Part shown: one piece after another, positions 18,787 to 27,526 of the stretch
Position numbering within the stretch: the stretch's first letter is position 1
How the letters are laid out: the number at the start of each line of letters is the position of its first letter
DNA from: Streptomyces sp. NBC_01454
GTDB lineage: Bacteria; Actinomycetota; Actinomycetes; Streptomycetales; Streptomycetaceae
Reading direction: 5' to 3'
DNA length: 64,000 nucleotides
NCBI RefSeq assembly: GCF_036227565.1
Contig: NZ_CP109460.1
Coordinates: 4,588,001-4,652,000 of the forward strand
Notes under the pieces: model-generated
What the model was told of the DNA's origin: nothing
Database searches by the model: none
Seen by the model: the letters and a program-made list of their open reading frames with translations, nothing else
Program-made: the position numbers and the translations under genes

Positions 18787-19239
18787 ATGGCGCTCGACCA
18801 GTCATTTGTGGGACGCACGTACCCGCCCACCGACCCGTACGAGGTCGGCCGGGAGAAGATCCGCGAATTCGCCGAGGCCATCGGTGACACCAACCCCGCC
18901 TACACCGACGCCGATGCAGCCAAGGCGCTCGGGTACTCCGATGTGATCGCGCCGCCGACCTTTGTGTTCGCGATCACCTTCAAGGCCGCGGGACAGGTCA
19001 TCGAGGACCCGCAACTCGGTCTGGACTACAGCCGGGTGGTGCACGGCGACCAGAAGTTCGCCTACACCCGGCCGGTGCGCAGCGGGGACCGGCTGAGCGT
19101 CACCTCCACCATCGAGGCCATCAAGTCCATGGCGGGCAACGACATCATCGACATCCGCGGTGAGGTGCACGACGAGGCCGGCGAGCACGTCGTGACCGCG
19201 TTCACCAAGCTGGTGGCCCGCGCCGACCGGGAGGCCTGA
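18787..19239 (+). CDS. MaoC/FAS1-like dehydratase subunit (HadA/HadC-like)
   Basis: 150-residue hot-dog-fold protein of the FAS1-like dehydratase family, the non-catalytic partner in HadAB/HadBC-type (R)-3-hydroxyacyl dehydratases. Typical features are the N-terminal FVGRTYPPTDPYEVGREKI, the IGDTNPAYTDADAAKALGY stretch and VIAPPTFVFAITF. The D/H catalytic dyad found in the next gene is not obvious here. It is separated from that gene by one base, so the two surely form a heterodimer-encoding pair. The substrate (a fatty-acyl or specialised-metabolite beta-hydroxyacyl thioester) cannot be told from sequence. Confidence 0.9.
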   Translation: MALDQSFVGRTYPPTDPYEVGREKIREFAEAIGDTNPAYTDADAAKALGYSDVIAPPTFVFAITFKAAGQVIEDPQLGLDYSRVVHGDQKFAYTRPVRSGDRLSVTSTIEAIKSMAGNDIIDIRGEVHDEAGEHVVTAFTKLVARADREA

Positions 19240-19240
19240 G

Positions 19241-19675
19241 ATGACCGCCAAGATTTCTTACGACGAGGTCGAGGTCGGTGGCGAACTCCCGGCGCAGACC
19301 TTCCCCGTGAGCCGCGCCACGCTCGTGCGCTACGCGGGCGCCTCCGGTGACTTCAACCCGATCCACTGGAACGAGAAGTTCGCCAAGGAGGTCGGGCTGC
19401 CGGACGTCATCGCCCATGGCATGTTCACCATGGCCGAGGCGATCCGCGTGGTCACCGACTGGGCCGGCGACCCGGGCGCGGTCGCCGAGTACGGCGTGCG
19501 CTTCACCAAGCCCGTCGTCGTCCCCAACGACGAGACCGGCGCGCTGATCGAGGTCAGTGCCAAGGTCGCCGCCAAGCTGGACGACGACGACCGCACGGTC
19601 CGGGTCGATCTCACCGCGATGAGCGCCGGCCAGAAGGTGCTGGGCATGGCCCGCGCCGTGGTCCGCCTCGCCTGA
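19241..19675 (+). CDS. MaoC-like dehydratase, catalytic subunit (HadB-like)
   Basis: 144-residue R-specific hydratase/dehydratase with the hot-dog motif GDFNPIHWNEKFAKEVG; D37 and H42 are the expected catalytic pair. VIAHGMFTMAEAIRVVTDW forms the central helix. It pairs with the upstream non-catalytic subunit, resembling mycobacterial HadAB. The last codons and the stop lie within a 24-bp perfect inverted repeat, so the stem of the presumed terminator is partly coding. Confidence 0.92.
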   Translation: MTAKISYDEVEVGGELPAQTFPVSRATLVRYAGASGDFNPIHWNEKFAKEVGLPDVIAHGMFTMAEAIRVVTDWAGDPGAVAEYGVRFTKPVVVPNDETGALIEVSAKVAAKLDDDDRTVRVDLTAMSAGQKVLGMARAVVRLA

Positions 19676-19714
19676 GCCGCCGCCGTCCGGGGCGGCTCAG
19701 GCGAGGCGGACCAC
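19658..19714 (+). terminator. 24-bp perfect inverted repeat overlapping the hadB-like stop
   Basis: Arms at 19658-19681 and 19691-19714 are exact reverse complements, with a 9-nt loop. The left arm contains the last six codons and the TGA. There is no T-tract. It separates the MaoC pair from murB and could work on both strands. Confidence 0.8.
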
Positions 19715-19732
19715 GACGCCGGACCGCCCCCG

Positions 19733-19738
19733 TACCCT
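19733..19738 (+). promoter_or_regulatory. Candidate -10 box, leaderless murB transcript
   Basis: TACCCT ends 7 bases before the murB GTG, and no Shine-Dalgarno lies between. This is the spacing expected if transcription starts at the first base of the start codon. Confidence 0.45.
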
Positions 19739-19745
19739 TGGGCGC

Positions 19746-20801
19746 GTGCAGGAACTCCATGACGCGCCCCTCGCCCCGCTGACCACCTTCCGCCTCGGCG
19801 GACCGGCCACCCGCCTCGTCACGGCCACCACCGACGACGAGGTGATCGCGGCCGTCCGCGCGGCCGACGGGACCGGGGACCCACTGCTGATCATCGGCGG
19901 CGGCAGCAACCTCGTCATCGGCGACAAGGGCTTCGACGGCACGGCCCTGCGCATCGCCACCCGTGGCTTCGCACTCGACGGCACGACCCTCACGCTCGCC
20001 GCCGGCGAGAACTGGTCCGACGCGGTCGCCCGTACGGTCGAGGCCGGACTGGCCGGCGTGGAGTGCCTGGCCGGCATCCCCGGCTCGGCGGGCGCCACCC
20101 CGATCCAGAACGTGGGCGCGTACGGCCAGGAGGTCTCCACCACGATCACCGAGGTCGTCGCCTACGACCGCCGGGCCGGCGAGACCGTCACGATCCCCGG
20201 CGCGGAGTGCGGCTTCTCCTACCGCCACAGCCGCTTCAAGGAGCACCCCGACCGGTTCGTGGTGCTGCGCGTGCGCTTCGCCCTGGAGGACGCCGGGGGC
20301 CTGTCCGCGCCCCTGAAGTACCCCGAGACCGCCCGCGCCCTCGGTGTCGGGGCCGGTGACCGGGTCCCGGCCGCCGCCGCGCGGGAGACCGTTCTGGCGC
20401 TGCGCGCCGGCAAGGGCATGGTGCTGGACCCCGAGGACCACGACACCTGGTCGGCCGGCTCCTTCTTCACCAACCCGATCCTCACCGAGGCCGAGCACGC
20501 CGCCTTCCACCAGCGGGTCCGGGAGAGGCTCGGCCCCGAGGTCGCCCCGCCCGCCTTCCCGGCCGGTGAGGGCCTGGTCAAGACCTCCGCCGCCTGGCTC
20601 ATCGACCGGGCCGGCTTCACCAAGGGCTACGGCAGCGGCCCGGCCCGCATCTCCACCAAGCACACCCTCGCGCTCACCAACCGGGGGAAGGCCACCACCG
20701 AGGACCTGCTCGCCCTGGCCCGCGAGGTCCGCGACGGCGTCCACGCGGCCTTCGGCATCACGCTCGTCAACGAACCGGTCACGGTCGGCGTCAGCCTCTA
20801 G
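19746..20801 (+). CDS. murB: UDP-N-acetylmuramate dehydrogenase
   Basis: FAD-dependent enzyme that reduces UDP-GlcNAc-enolpyruvate to UDP-MurNAc for peptidoglycan synthesis. The 351 residues begin with the type I MurB sequence LTTFRLGGPA. The FAD-binding region IIGGGSNLVIGDKGF follows, then GLAGVECLAGIPGSAGATPIQNVGAYGQEV, the YRHSRFK substrate tyrosine, the catalytic serine segment AGSFFTNP, and the C-terminal glutamate in ITLVNEPVTVG. The GTG start has no Shine-Dalgarno and lies just after a -10-like box, which suggests leaderless translation. Confidence 0.97.
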   Translation: MQELHDAPLAPLTTFRLGGPATRLVTATTDDEVIAAVRAADGTGDPLLIIGGGSNLVIGDKGFDGTALRIATRGFALDGTTLTLAAGENWSDAVARTVEAGLAGVECLAGIPGSAGATPIQNVGAYGQEVSTTITEVVAYDRRAGETVTIPGAECGFSYRHSRFKEHPDRFVVLRVRFALEDAGGLSAPLKYPETARALGVGAGDRVPAAAARETVLALRAGKGMVLDPEDHDTWSAGSFFTNPILTEAEHAAFHQRVRERLGPEVAPPAFPAGEGLVKTSAAWLIDRAGFTKGYGSGPARISTKHTLALTNRGKATTEDLLALAREVRDGVHAAFGITLVNEPVTVGVSL

Positions 20802-20843
20802 CGGGCGCCCCGCCGACTGTCCGGCCGGTCCTGCCGGTCGGCC

Positions 20844-21905
20844 TCACCCCGCCAGCCAGTCGTCGATGCCCGCCAGCAGCCGCTGCTGCTCGTCCCGCGG
20901 GGCGCACGAGCCGCGGACCGACTGCCGGGCCAGCTCGGCCAGTTCGGCATCGGTGAAGCCGTGCACGCCGCGGGCGATCTCGTACTGCGCGGCCAGCCGC
21001 GCCCCGAACAGCAGCGGGTCGTCCGCGCCCAGCGCCATCGGCACGCCCGCGTCGAACAGCGTCCGCAGCGGCACGTCCTCCGGCTTCTCGTAGACCCCCA
21101 GCGCCACATTCGACGACGGGCACACCTCGCAGGTCACCCCCCGCGCGGCCAGCCGGCGCAGCAGCCCGGGGTCCTCCGCGGCCCGGACGCCGTGCCCCAC
21201 CCGGCCGGCGTGCAGATCGTCCAGGCAGTCGCGGACGCTGGCCGGCCCTGACAGCTCCCCGCCGTGCGGCGCCGCCAGCAGACCGCCCTCGCGCGCGATG
21301 GCGAAGGCACGGTCGAAGTCCCGGGCGAATCCCCGGCGTTCGTCGTTGGACAGCCCGAAGCCGATCACTCCGTGGTCGGCGTAGCGCACCGCGAGCCGGG
21401 CCAGCGTGCGGGCGTCCAGCGGGTGCTTCATACGGTTCGCGGCGACCAGCACGCGGATGCCGAGCCCGGTGTCCCGCGACGCGCTCCGCACCGCGTCCAG
21501 GATGATCTCCAGGGCCGGGATCAGCCCGCCCAGCCGCGGCGCGTACGAGGTCGGGTCGACCTGGATCTCCAGCCACCGCGACCCGTCGCGGACGTCCTCC
21601 TCGGCGGCCTCGCGCACCAGCCGCTGGATGTCCTCGGGCGTCCGCAGACAGGACCGCGCGAGGTCGTACAGCCGCTGGAAGCGGAACCAGCCGCGCTCGT
21701 CCGTGGCCCGCAGCCGGGGCGGCTCACCGCCGCGCAGCGCCTCCGGGAGATGGACGCCGTATTTGTCGGCGAGCTCCAGCAGGGTGGTGGGCCGCATCGA
21801 ACCGGTGAAATGCAGGTGCAGATGGGCCTTCGGCAGGTGGCGCAGGTCTCGAATGGCGGCTTCGCCGCAGGCACGAACGCTCTCCATCCCAAGATCTTGC
21901 CGCAT
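20844..21905 (-). CDS. Adenosine deaminase family protein
   Basis: Purine deaminase of the adenosine/AMP deaminase family (353 residues from 21905; ATG 21887, six codons in, is an alternative, and neither has a clear Shine-Dalgarno). Zinc and catalytic residues are present: HLHLH near the N-terminus, HGGE, VGHGVR and LGADDP. The family aspartate after HLHLH (HLDG in most adenosine deaminases) is Thr here (HFTG), so ribose recognition may differ. It lies downstream of aspC on the same strand but behind that gene's terminator, so it is probably transcribed alone. It should deaminate adenosine or a related nucleoside in purine salvage. Confidence 0.88.
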   Translation of the reverse strand: MRQDLGMESVRACGEAAIRDLRHLPKAHLHLHFTGSMRPTTLLELADKYGVHLPEALRGGEPPRLRATDERGWFRFQRLYDLARSCLRTPEDIQRLVREAAEEDVRDGSRWLEIQVDPTSYAPRLGGLIPALEIILDAVRSASRDTGLGIRVLVAANRMKHPLDARTLARLAVRYADHGVIGFGLSNDERRGFARDFDRAFAIAREGGLLAAPHGGELSGPASVRDCLDDLHAGRVGHGVRAAEDPGLLRRLAARGVTCEVCPSSNVALGVYEKPEDVPLRTLFDAGVPMALGADDPLLFGARLAAQYEIARGVHGFTDAELAELARQSVRGSCAPRDEQQRLLAGIDDWLAG

Positions 21906-21957
21906 GGGACCGGCGCGCCGGTAGGGCCTTTCCCGAAGGGGTGTCCGGGAGAACGGA

Positions 21958-21994
21958 CGAGCGGGCGCCGGGAAGGTGTCCCGGCGCCCGCTCG
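21958..21994 (-). terminator. Terminator of aspC
   Basis: Arms at 21958-21973 and 21979-21994 are a perfect 16-bp inverted repeat with a 5-nt loop. It lies about 44 bases past the aspC stop on the minus strand. Confidence 0.85.
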
Positions 21995-21997
21995 TGG

Positions 21998-22019
21998 CAC
22001 CTCCGGATTTTCGGAGGTG
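21998..22019 (-). terminator. Second small hairpin after aspC
   Basis: CACCTCCG/CGGAGGTG stem with loop gatttt, directly next to the larger terminator. The two may act in tandem. Confidence 0.5.
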
Positions 22020-22037
22020 GCGACTGTTCTCGGAGGT

Positions 22038-23273
22038 CTACTTGGCCTCCGCCAGCAGCTTCTGCAGGCGCGACACGCCCTCGACCAGGTCCTCGTCGCC
22101 CAGCGCGTAGGAAAGCCGCAGGTAACCGGGGGTGCCGAAGGCCTCACCCGGGACGACGGCGACCTCCGCCTCCTCCAGGATCAGCCCGGCCAGCTCGACG
22201 CTGGTCTGCGGACGCTTGCCGCGGATCTCCTTGCCCAGGAGCTCCTTGACCGACGGGTACGCGTAGAACGCGCCCTCCGGCTCCGGGCACAGCACCCCGT
22301 CGATCTCGTTGAGCATCCGCACGATGGTGCGACGGCGGCGGTCGAAGGCGACCTTCATCTCCTCGACGGCCGTCAGATCGCCGGAGACCGCCGCGATGGC
22401 CGCGGCCTGGGCGACATTGGAGACGTTGGACGTGGCGTGCGACTGGAGGTTCGCGGCGGCCTTGATGACGTCCTTGGGGCCGATCGCCCAGCCCACCCGC
22501 CAGCCGGTCATCGCGTACGTCTTCGCCACACCGTTGACGATGATGCACTTGTCGCGCAGCTCGGGCACGACCACCGGCAGCGACGAGAACTGGGCGTCGC
22601 CGTAGACCAGGTGCTCGTAGATCTCGTCGGTCAGCACCCACAGGCCGTGCTCGGCGGCCCAGCGGCCGACCGCCTCGACCTGCTCGCGGGTGTAGACCGC
22701 GCCGGTCGGGTTCGACGGCGAGACGAACAGCAGCACCTTGGTGCGGTCCGTGCGGGCCGCCTCCAGCTGCTCCACGGTCACGCGGTAGCCGGTGGTCTCG
22801 TCGGCGACCACGTCGACCGGCACGCCGCCGGCGAGACGGATCGACTCGGGGTAGGTGGTCCAGTACGGCGCCGGGACGATGACCTCGTCACCCGGGTCGA
22901 GGATCGCTGCGAACGCCTCGTAGATCGCCTGCTTGCCGCCGTTCGTCACCAGGACGTTCGCGGCCTCGATCTCGTAGCCGGAGTCGCGCAGCGTCTTCGC
23001 GGCGATCGCGGTCCGCAGCTCGGGCAGGCCGCCGGCCGGGGTGTAGCGGTGGTACTTCGGGTTGCGGCAGGCCTCGACGGCGGCCTCGACGATGTAGCCG
23101 GGCGTGGGGAAGTCGGGCTCACCGGCGCCGAAGCCGATCACCGGGCGTCCGGCGGCCTTGAGGGCCTTCGCCTTGGCGTCGACGGCGAGGGTCGCCGACT
23201 CGGAGATCGAACCGATGCGGGCCGAGACCCGGCGTTCGGTGGGGGACGATGCGGAAGGGGTTGCAGCGCTCAT
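22038..23273 (-). CDS. aspC: Pyridoxal-phosphate aspartate aminotransferase
   Basis: Class I aminotransferase of the bacterial subgroup Ib (411 residues) that interconverts aspartate and 2-oxoglutarate with oxaloacetate and glutamate. Recognisable parts are [41 protein letters not shown], the [12 protein letters not shown] motif, [12 protein letters not shown], the PLP lysine in [16 protein letters not shown], and the arginine near LRLSYA. The start at 23273 (MSAATPSAS) is chosen because the core begins shortly after; the frame runs open much further upstream, over the divergent tRNA-Trp promoter region. The terminator pair lies just downstream. Confidence 0.95.
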   Translation of the reverse strand: MSAATPSASSPTERRVSARIGSISESATLAVDAKAKALKAAGRPVIGFGAGEPDFPTPGYIVEAAVEACRNPKYHRYTPAGGLPELRTAIAAKTLRDSGYEIEAANVLVTNGGKQAIYEAFAAILDPGDEVIVPAPYWTTYPESIRLAGGVPVDVVADETTGYRVTVEQLEAARTDRTKVLLFVSPSNPTGAVYTREQVEAVGRWAAEHGLWVLTDEIYEHLVYGDAQFSSLPVVVPELRDKCIIVNGVAKTYAMTGWRVGWAIGPKDVIKAAANLQSHATSNVSNVAQAAAIAAVSGDLTAVEEMKVAFDRRRRTIVRMLNEIDGVLCPEPEGAFYAYPSVKELLGKEIRGKRPQTSVELAGLILEEAEVAVVPGEAFGTPGYLRLSYALGDEDLVEGVSRLQKLLAEAK

Positions 23274-23456
23274 ACATGCATCGTTGCAGACCCCCGACGA
23301 GCCCGGCACACGGGTTTGCGGGCACCACCCGCATGGATCGTGTTCGACGCCCGGCCCCGAAGCACGTACACTCGCTGACCGTTGGCTCCCAACAGGTCGC
23401 CGCGGGACATGCACCAAGTGCAGTCGCCCGTATGCGGTAGGTTGGGGGAACCACAA

Positions 23457-23529
23457 AGGGTCGTAGCTCAATTGGTAGAGCACTGGTCTCCAAAACCAGC
23501 GGTTGGGGGTTCAAGTCCCTCCGGCCCTG
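23457..23529 (+). tRNA. tRNA-Trp (CCA)
   Basis: Acceptor AGGGTCG pairs with CGGCCCT. Anticodon stem CTGGT/ACCAG encloses CTCCAAA (anticodon CCA), and the T-arm is GGTTCAAGTCC. It sits just before secE, its usual neighbour in actinobacteria. Confidence 0.97.
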
Positions 23530-23636
23530 CTACACGCACTCTCCACCACGGTGCGTGCACGCGTACGTAGGAAATGCACCGCCGTGCGGCAGGGCAGGGC
23601 GCGGCACGGCCACGATCCGGATTCAGGTGAGGACGA

Positions 23637-23933
23637 GTGACGGACGCCCTGGGCTCCATCGACATGCCTGAGCGCGGTCATTCCGAGGACGACACCGCGG
23701 ATTCCCAGAAGAAGCCCCGTCGCGGCGGCAAGCGCGGCAAGAAGGGCCCTTTCGCGCGGCTCGCGCTTTTCTACCGCCAGATCGTGGCGGAGCTCCGCAA
23801 GGTCGTCTGGCCCACGCGCAACCAGCTGTCGACGTACACCAGTGTGGTGATCGTCTTCGTTGTCATCATCATCGGTCTCGTAACCGTGATTGACTTGGGA
23901 ATCAACCGAGTCGTCGGGTACGTCTTCGGCTGA
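23637..23933 (+). CDS. secE: Preprotein translocase subunit SecE
   Basis: Small subunit of the SecYEG channel, 98 residues. The N-terminal 45 residues are charged and basic (RRGGKRGKKGPF). The conserved amphipathic segment FYRQIVAELRKVVWPTRNQL follows, then one transmembrane helix at about 68-92. It starts with GTG, with GGTGAGG 8 bases upstream. It is followed by nusG, the universal secE-nusG pair, and lies behind tRNA-Trp, with which it may be co-transcribed. Confidence 0.97.
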   Translation: MTDALGSIDMPERGHSEDDTADSQKKPRRGGKRGKKGPFARLALFYRQIVAELRKVVWPTRNQLSTYTSVVIVFVVIIIGLVTVIDLGINRVVGYVFG

Positions 23934-24006
23934 TCCCGCGGAGGGCGCCTCAGCGGGCGCCTGTTTCGCATGTTCAACCCCTTGAAGCCAGGAAGAAGCA
24001 GCCACC

Positions 24007-24906
24007 GTGTCTGACCCGAACCTGAACGACGCCGCCGACTCCGCCGAAACGGCAGCGGCCGACGTGGACGCGGCCGCCTCGGCCGAGGTCGAGGGCGACG
24101 ACACCGCGCGTGACATCGTCGAGAACGCCGACGCGGTCGACGAGGTCGACGCCGAGGACGCCGCCGCCGGTGAGCCCGCCGAAGAGGCCGCGGTGCACGT
24201 CGAGGAGGACGCCGAGGCCACCGTCGAGGTCGCCGAGGACGAGGCCGAGGCCACCACCGAGGTCGCCGAGGACGAGGAGCAGGAGCCGGTCGACCCGGTC
24301 GCCGCCCTCCGCGAGGAACTCCGTGGCCTGCCCGGCGAGTGGTACGTCATCCACACCTACGCGGGTTACGAGAACCGCGTGAAGACCAACCTCGAACAGC
24401 GTGCCGTCTCGCTGAACGTCGAAGACTTCATCTTCCAGGCCGAGGTGCCGCAGGAAGAGGTCGCCCAGATCAAGAACGGCGAGCGCAAGACCATCCGCCA
24501 GAACAAGCTCCCGGGCTATGTGCTGGTGCGGATGGACCTGACGAACGAGTCCTGGGGCGTCGTCCGCAACACCCCGGGTGTCACCGGCTTCGTCGGCAAC
24601 GCCTACGACCCCTACCCGCTGACGCTGGACGAGATCGTCAAGATGCTCGCCCCGGAGGCCGAGGAGAAGGCCGCCAAGGAGGCCGCCGCGGCCGAGGGCA
24701 GGCCGGCGCCGTCCCGCAAGGTCGAGGTCCAGGTGCTGGACTTCGAGGTGGGCGACTCCGTCACCGTCACCGACGGCCCGTTCGCGACGCTGCAGGCGAC
24801 GATCAACGAGATCAACGCCGACTCGAAGAAGGTCAAGGGCCTCGTCGAGATCTTCGGCCGCGAGACCCCGGTCGAGCTCAGCTTCGACCAGATCCAGAAG
24901 AACTAG
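24007..24906 (+). CDS. nusG: Transcription termination/antitermination factor NusG
   Basis: Elongation factor that binds the RNA polymerase clamp and, through its KOW domain, Rho or ribosomal S10. The first 105 residues or so are a highly acidic extension of Glu, Asp, Ala and Val, as in other streptomycete NusG proteins. The NGN domain runs from [21 protein letters not shown] to about residue 225, and the KOW domain ([21 protein letters not shown]) ends the 299-residue protein. The start is GTG. A strong hairpin plus T5 ends the secE-nusG unit before rplK. Confidence 0.97.
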   Translation: MSDPNLNDAADSAETAAADVDAAASAEVEGDDTARDIVENADAVDEVDAEDAAAGEPAEEAAVHVEEDAEATVEVAEDEAEATTEVAEDEEQEPVDPVAALREELRGLPGEWYVIHTYAGYENRVKTNLEQRAVSLNVEDFIFQAEVPQEEVAQIKNGERKTIRQNKLPGYVLVRMDLTNESWGVVRNTPGVTGFVGNAYDPYPLTLDEIVKMLAPEAEEKAAKEAAAAEGRPAPSRKVEVQVLDFEVGDSVTVTDGPFATLQATINEINADSKKVKGLVEIFGRETPVELSFDQIQKN

Positions 24907-24934
24907 GTTCTTCCGGACCACCAGCCAAACCCAC

Positions 24935-24977
24935 CAGGTCAGACGGGCTCACAGCCGGTCTGACCTGCTCGGTTTTT
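24935..24977 (+). terminator. Rho-independent terminator after nusG
   Basis: CAGGTCAGAC (24935-24944) pairs perfectly with GTCTGACCTG (24958-24967), and TTTTT follows at 24973-24977. It has an unusually classical T-tract for this genome. Confidence 0.9.
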
Positions 24978-25003
24978 GGCCGCGCGACGATACCCGTTAT
25001 CGT
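24975..25003 (+). promoter_or_regulatory. Candidate rplK promoter
   Basis: TTTGGC (24975-24980) and TATCGT (24998-25003) are separated by 17 bases. The -35 overlaps the T-tract of the nusG terminator. ACGATA/TATCGT (24987-25003) also forms a small palindrome. Confidence 0.4.
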
Positions 25004-25072
25004 GGTGCGGTATGCCTCCATCCGGATGACCGGATGGATCGGCGAAACCTCTCACTAGGACCCGGAGAGAGC

Positions 25073-25507
25073 ATGCCTCCCAAGAAGAAGAAGGTCACGG
25101 GGCTTATCAAGCTCCAGATCAGTGCCGGCGCCGCTAACCCGGCTCCGCCGGTCGGCCCCGCGCTGGGCCAGCACGGCGTCAACATCATGGAGTTCTGCAA
25201 GGCCTACAACGCCGCGACCGAGTCGCAGCGTGGCATGGTCGTGCCGGTGGAGATCACGGTCTACGAGGACCGTTCCTTCACCTTCATCACCAAGACCCCG
25301 CCGGCCGCGAAGCTCATCCTGAAGGCCGCGGGCGTGGAGAAGGGCTCCGGCGAGCCGCACAAGACCAAGGTCGCCAAGATCACCCGCGACCAGGTCCGTG
25401 ACATCGCCACCACCAAGATGCCCGACCTGAACGCCAACGACCTGGACGCCGCCGAGAAGATCATCGCCGGCACCGCCCGTTCCATGGGCATCACGGTCGA
25501 GGGCTGA
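25073..25507 (+). CDS. rplK: Ribosomal protein uL11
   Basis: 144-residue uL11, which binds the GTPase-associated region of 23S rRNA together with uL10/bL12. The N-terminus [16 protein letters not shown] fixes the start at 25073, with CGGAGAGAG before it. The proline-rich hinge [23 protein letters not shown] (thiostrepton-contact region) and the C-terminal RNA-binding domain are intact. It is followed by rplA at 82 bases, the usual L11 operon. Confidence 0.98.
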
Positions 25508-25589
25508 TCCCAGCCCTTCAGGCACCACCCGTGGCAGGACCAGGCGCTGGTCCGCACCACGACTCCACCCCACTGCATCAGGAGCAGAA

Positions 25590-26312
25590 GTGAAGCGCAG
25601 CAAGACTCTTCGCACCGCGGACGCGAAGATCGACCGGGAGCGTGTGTACGCCCCCCTCGAGGCCGTCCGTCTCGCCAAGGAGACCACCTCCGTCAAGTTC
25701 GACGCGACCGTCGAGGTCGCCATGCGTCTGGGTGTCGACCCGCGCAAGGCCGACCAGATGGTCCGTGGCACCGTGAACCTCCCGCACGGCACCGGTAAGA
25801 CCGCCCGGGTCCTGGTCTTCGCGACCGGTGACCGTGCTGCGGCCGCGGAAGCCGCCGGCGCCGACATCGTCGGCTCGGACGAACTGATCGACGAGGTCTC
25901 CAAGGGCCGTCTGGACTTCGACGCCGTCGTCGCCACCCCGGACCTCATGGGCAAGGTCGGCCGCCTCGGCCGCGTGCTCGGTCCGCGTGGTCTGATGCCG
26001 AACCCGAAGACCGGCACCGTCACCCCGGATGTCGCCAAGGCTGTCACCGACATCAAGGGCGGCAAGATCGAGTTCCGCGTGGACAAGCACGCGAACCTCC
26101 ACTTCATCATCGGCAAGGTCTCCTTCGACGAGACCAAGCTGGTGGAGAACTACGCCGCGGCACTCGAGGAGATCAACCGCCTCAAGCCGTCCGCTGCCAA
26201 GGGCCGCTACATCAAGAAGGCGACCATCACCACCACGATGGGCCCCGGCATCCCGCTGGACGCCAACCGCACCCGCAACCTCCTCGTCGAGGAGGACCCG
26301 GCCGCGGTCTGA
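25590..26312 (+). CDS. rplA: Ribosomal protein uL1
   Basis: 240-residue uL1 of the L1 stalk, which helps release deacylated tRNA and in many bacteria represses its own operon by binding the rplK mRNA. The GTG start has AGGAGC 6 bases upstream. Core motifs [35 protein letters not shown] and [13 protein letters not shown] are intact. A long perfect hairpin 25 bases beyond the stop closes the rplKA operon, before atypical sequence begins. Confidence 0.98.
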   Translation: MKRSKTLRTADAKIDRERVYAPLEAVRLAKETTSVKFDATVEVAMRLGVDPRKADQMVRGTVNLPHGTGKTARVLVFATGDRAAAAEAAGADIVGSDELIDEVSKGRLDFDAVVATPDLMGKVGRLGRVLGPRGLMPNPKTGTVTPDVAKAVTDIKGGKIEFRVDKHANLHFIIGKVSFDETKLVENYAAALEEINRLKPSAAKGRYIKKATITTTMGPGIPLDANRTRNLLVEEDPAAV

Positions 26313-26336
26313 GCCCCAATGGAGCTCTGAGTAGCT

Positions 26337-26386
26337 GAACGGGCGCTTCGCCCCCTCGTCGATATGAGGAGGCGAAGCGCCCGTTC
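26337..26386 (+). terminator. Terminator of the rplK-rplA operon
   Basis: Arms 26337-26352 and 26371-26386 are a perfect 16-bp inverted repeat, extended by an inner CCTC/GAGG stem. Confidence 0.88.
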
Positions 26387-26516
26387 CGTTCGCGGTATGT
26401 TCGATCCTCACTAGGGTCACAGGCTGCGCGGAGGACTATCCACACCCGAGAATCAGACGTCCACGACCAACGCCTCCCGATGCCCCGTAACGGGTACGTC
26501 TATCACGGGCTTGAGA

Positions 26517-26555
26517 GAGCCCCGCCCGGAGTAATGGCTGCATGGGGCGGGGCTC
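26517..26555. terminator. GC-rich hairpin, orientation unclear
   Basis: GAGCCCCGCCC (26517-26527) pairs perfectly with GGGCGGGGCTC (26545-26555) around a 17-nt loop. No gene clearly ends here, so it may serve the minus-strand remnant that ends at 26603. Confidence 0.6.
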
Positions 26556-26602
26556 GTGCGCTTGGCGGGGTGAGGATCACGTCCTCCGGGCCCCCCTCGC
26601 CT

Positions 26603-26939
26603 TTACGGCTTGCCTAGGACAAGCCGTGAGGCACGGCTCCCGGCCACAGGTGCCTCTGTAGCCATTGGACTAGGCGGGGCGTCGGAACCGGCAGCACTCG
26701 CAGCAGAGCGGTACTCGCGGCCGATATCGGTGTGGTCAGTTCCTCGGGGACATGCCATCACCCCCGCAGTGGCTAACACGGAGGCGAAAACGGGGCTCCG
26801 AGGCAGATGTACGGGCAATCCACGCCCATCGTTGCGAGCACTGCCATGTGCGTCGGCATTCGCGAATCACCTGCAGTTCCAGAGTGCTCTCGGCCTGTCG
26901 GAAGTACTCGGCCGCTTCCTCTTTGTCGGTCCTGTCCAT
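26603..26939 (-). pseudogene. Possible frameshifted small gene, unknown
   Basis: Two overlapping minus-strand frames look like parts of one reading. From 26939 one starts MDRTDKEEAAEYFRQAEST and ends at 26736. A second frame continues through SPVFASVLATAGVMACPRG to end LVLGKP at 26603, inside a small hairpin. A frameshift near 26800 would join them. I do not recognise the product, and neither half is certain to be coding. Confidence 0.22.
26605..26627 (-). terminator. Small hairpin at the end of the minus-strand remnant
   Basis: ACGGCTTG (26605-26612) pairs with CAAGCCGT (26620-26627), loop 7 nt. It contains the last codons of the minus-strand frame that ends at 26603. Confidence 0.4.
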
Positions 26940-27184
26940 GCGCCGGGCAGCCTTGGATACAGCGCTTGCTCTGCCATTGTCGTTGCCAGGGGCATCCGAA
27001 TGCCCCTGGCAACGGACCCATGGGCACCGGCATGTCGCTCAAGAGGTTCCTCATTTACTCACCCCGAACTCAAACCAGGAGCACTGCGGTCCGCGCTGCA
27101 AAAGATTGCAACGGGGCGTCAACTTGCTGGCGAATCAAGCAGATTTCGGTACCTGATATCTGCCGAGCGCGATGGCTGCAGTGT

Positions 27185-27190
27185 TAATAT
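27185..27190 (+). promoter_or_regulatory. Candidate -10 box of the secreted-protein gene
   Basis: TAATAT, an unusually AT-rich hexamer here, lies 54 bases before the ATG at 27245. No clear -35 is visible. Confidence 0.35.
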
Positions 27191-27244
27191 CACCGAAATG
27201 CTGGCCAAGGGCTGGTGTTCGACCAAAGATAAGAGGGGGATTCT

Positions 27245-27526
27245 ATGCGCAAGTCATTGCGCCACCTGTCAGGTGGCATCGGGGTACTGGTGGCTACTAC
27301 TGCTCTTCCTTTCGTTACAGCCACTCCCGCGCAGGCCGATAGGGGGGCCTGTCGCGGTGCCGTCTATAAGGCTGGCTACACGGTTGGGCCGAAGGTGCGG
27401 GCGGCGTGCATCGAGGGGGAGGCAGCGAACGCGACCGCCTTCCTTTTCTGCAACCGGGATCTGCTGGCCATTGGCATCAGCGTGGGCGCAGCCCAGAACG
27501 CCTGCATAGCAGCAGCGAAGCCGTAG
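27245..27526 (+). CDS. Small secreted four-cysteine protein, unknown function
   Basis: 93-residue protein with a clear Sec signal peptide: MRKSLRH basic end, a hydrophobic core GIGVLVATTALPFVTA, and an ATPAQA cleavage site near residue 31. The mature part is about 62 residues with four cysteines (ACRG, AACIEG, LFCNRD, NACIAA), likely forming two disulfides. A strong Shine-Dalgarno (agaggggga) ends 4 bases before the ATG. By my count 27 of 93 codons end in A or T, far more than in neighbouring genes, and rare codons (tca, aca, ata, agg) occur, so it may be acquired DNA. I do not recognise the family. Confidence 0.72.
   Translation: MRKSLRHLSGGIGVLVATTALPFVTATPAQADRGACRGAVYKAGYTVGPKVRAACIEGEAANATAFLFCNRDLLAIGISVGAAQNACIAAAKP

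Larger units (their letters stand above)
26387..27244. other. Atypical intergenic stretch after rplA
   Basis: 858 bases without a convincing gene. Base composition is visibly less GC-biased than the neighbours. It holds two hairpins (26517-26555 and 26605-26627), a possible decayed minus-strand frame (26603-26939), and the upstream region of the secreted-protein gene. A 299-codon plus-strand frame runs through it, but its composition does not look coding. Confidence 0.5.

Noticed and set aside
15822..23529. Possible integration of a mobile element at one of the four tRNA genes
   Set aside because: All four tRNAs are followed by ordinary genes or hairpins, with no integrase, no repeated tRNA 3' end and no atypical DNA next to them.
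26610..27509. 299-codon plus-strand frame between rplA and rplJ
   Set aside because: It overlaps the better-supported secreted-protein gene in another frame, lacks a ribosome site, and shows no domain.
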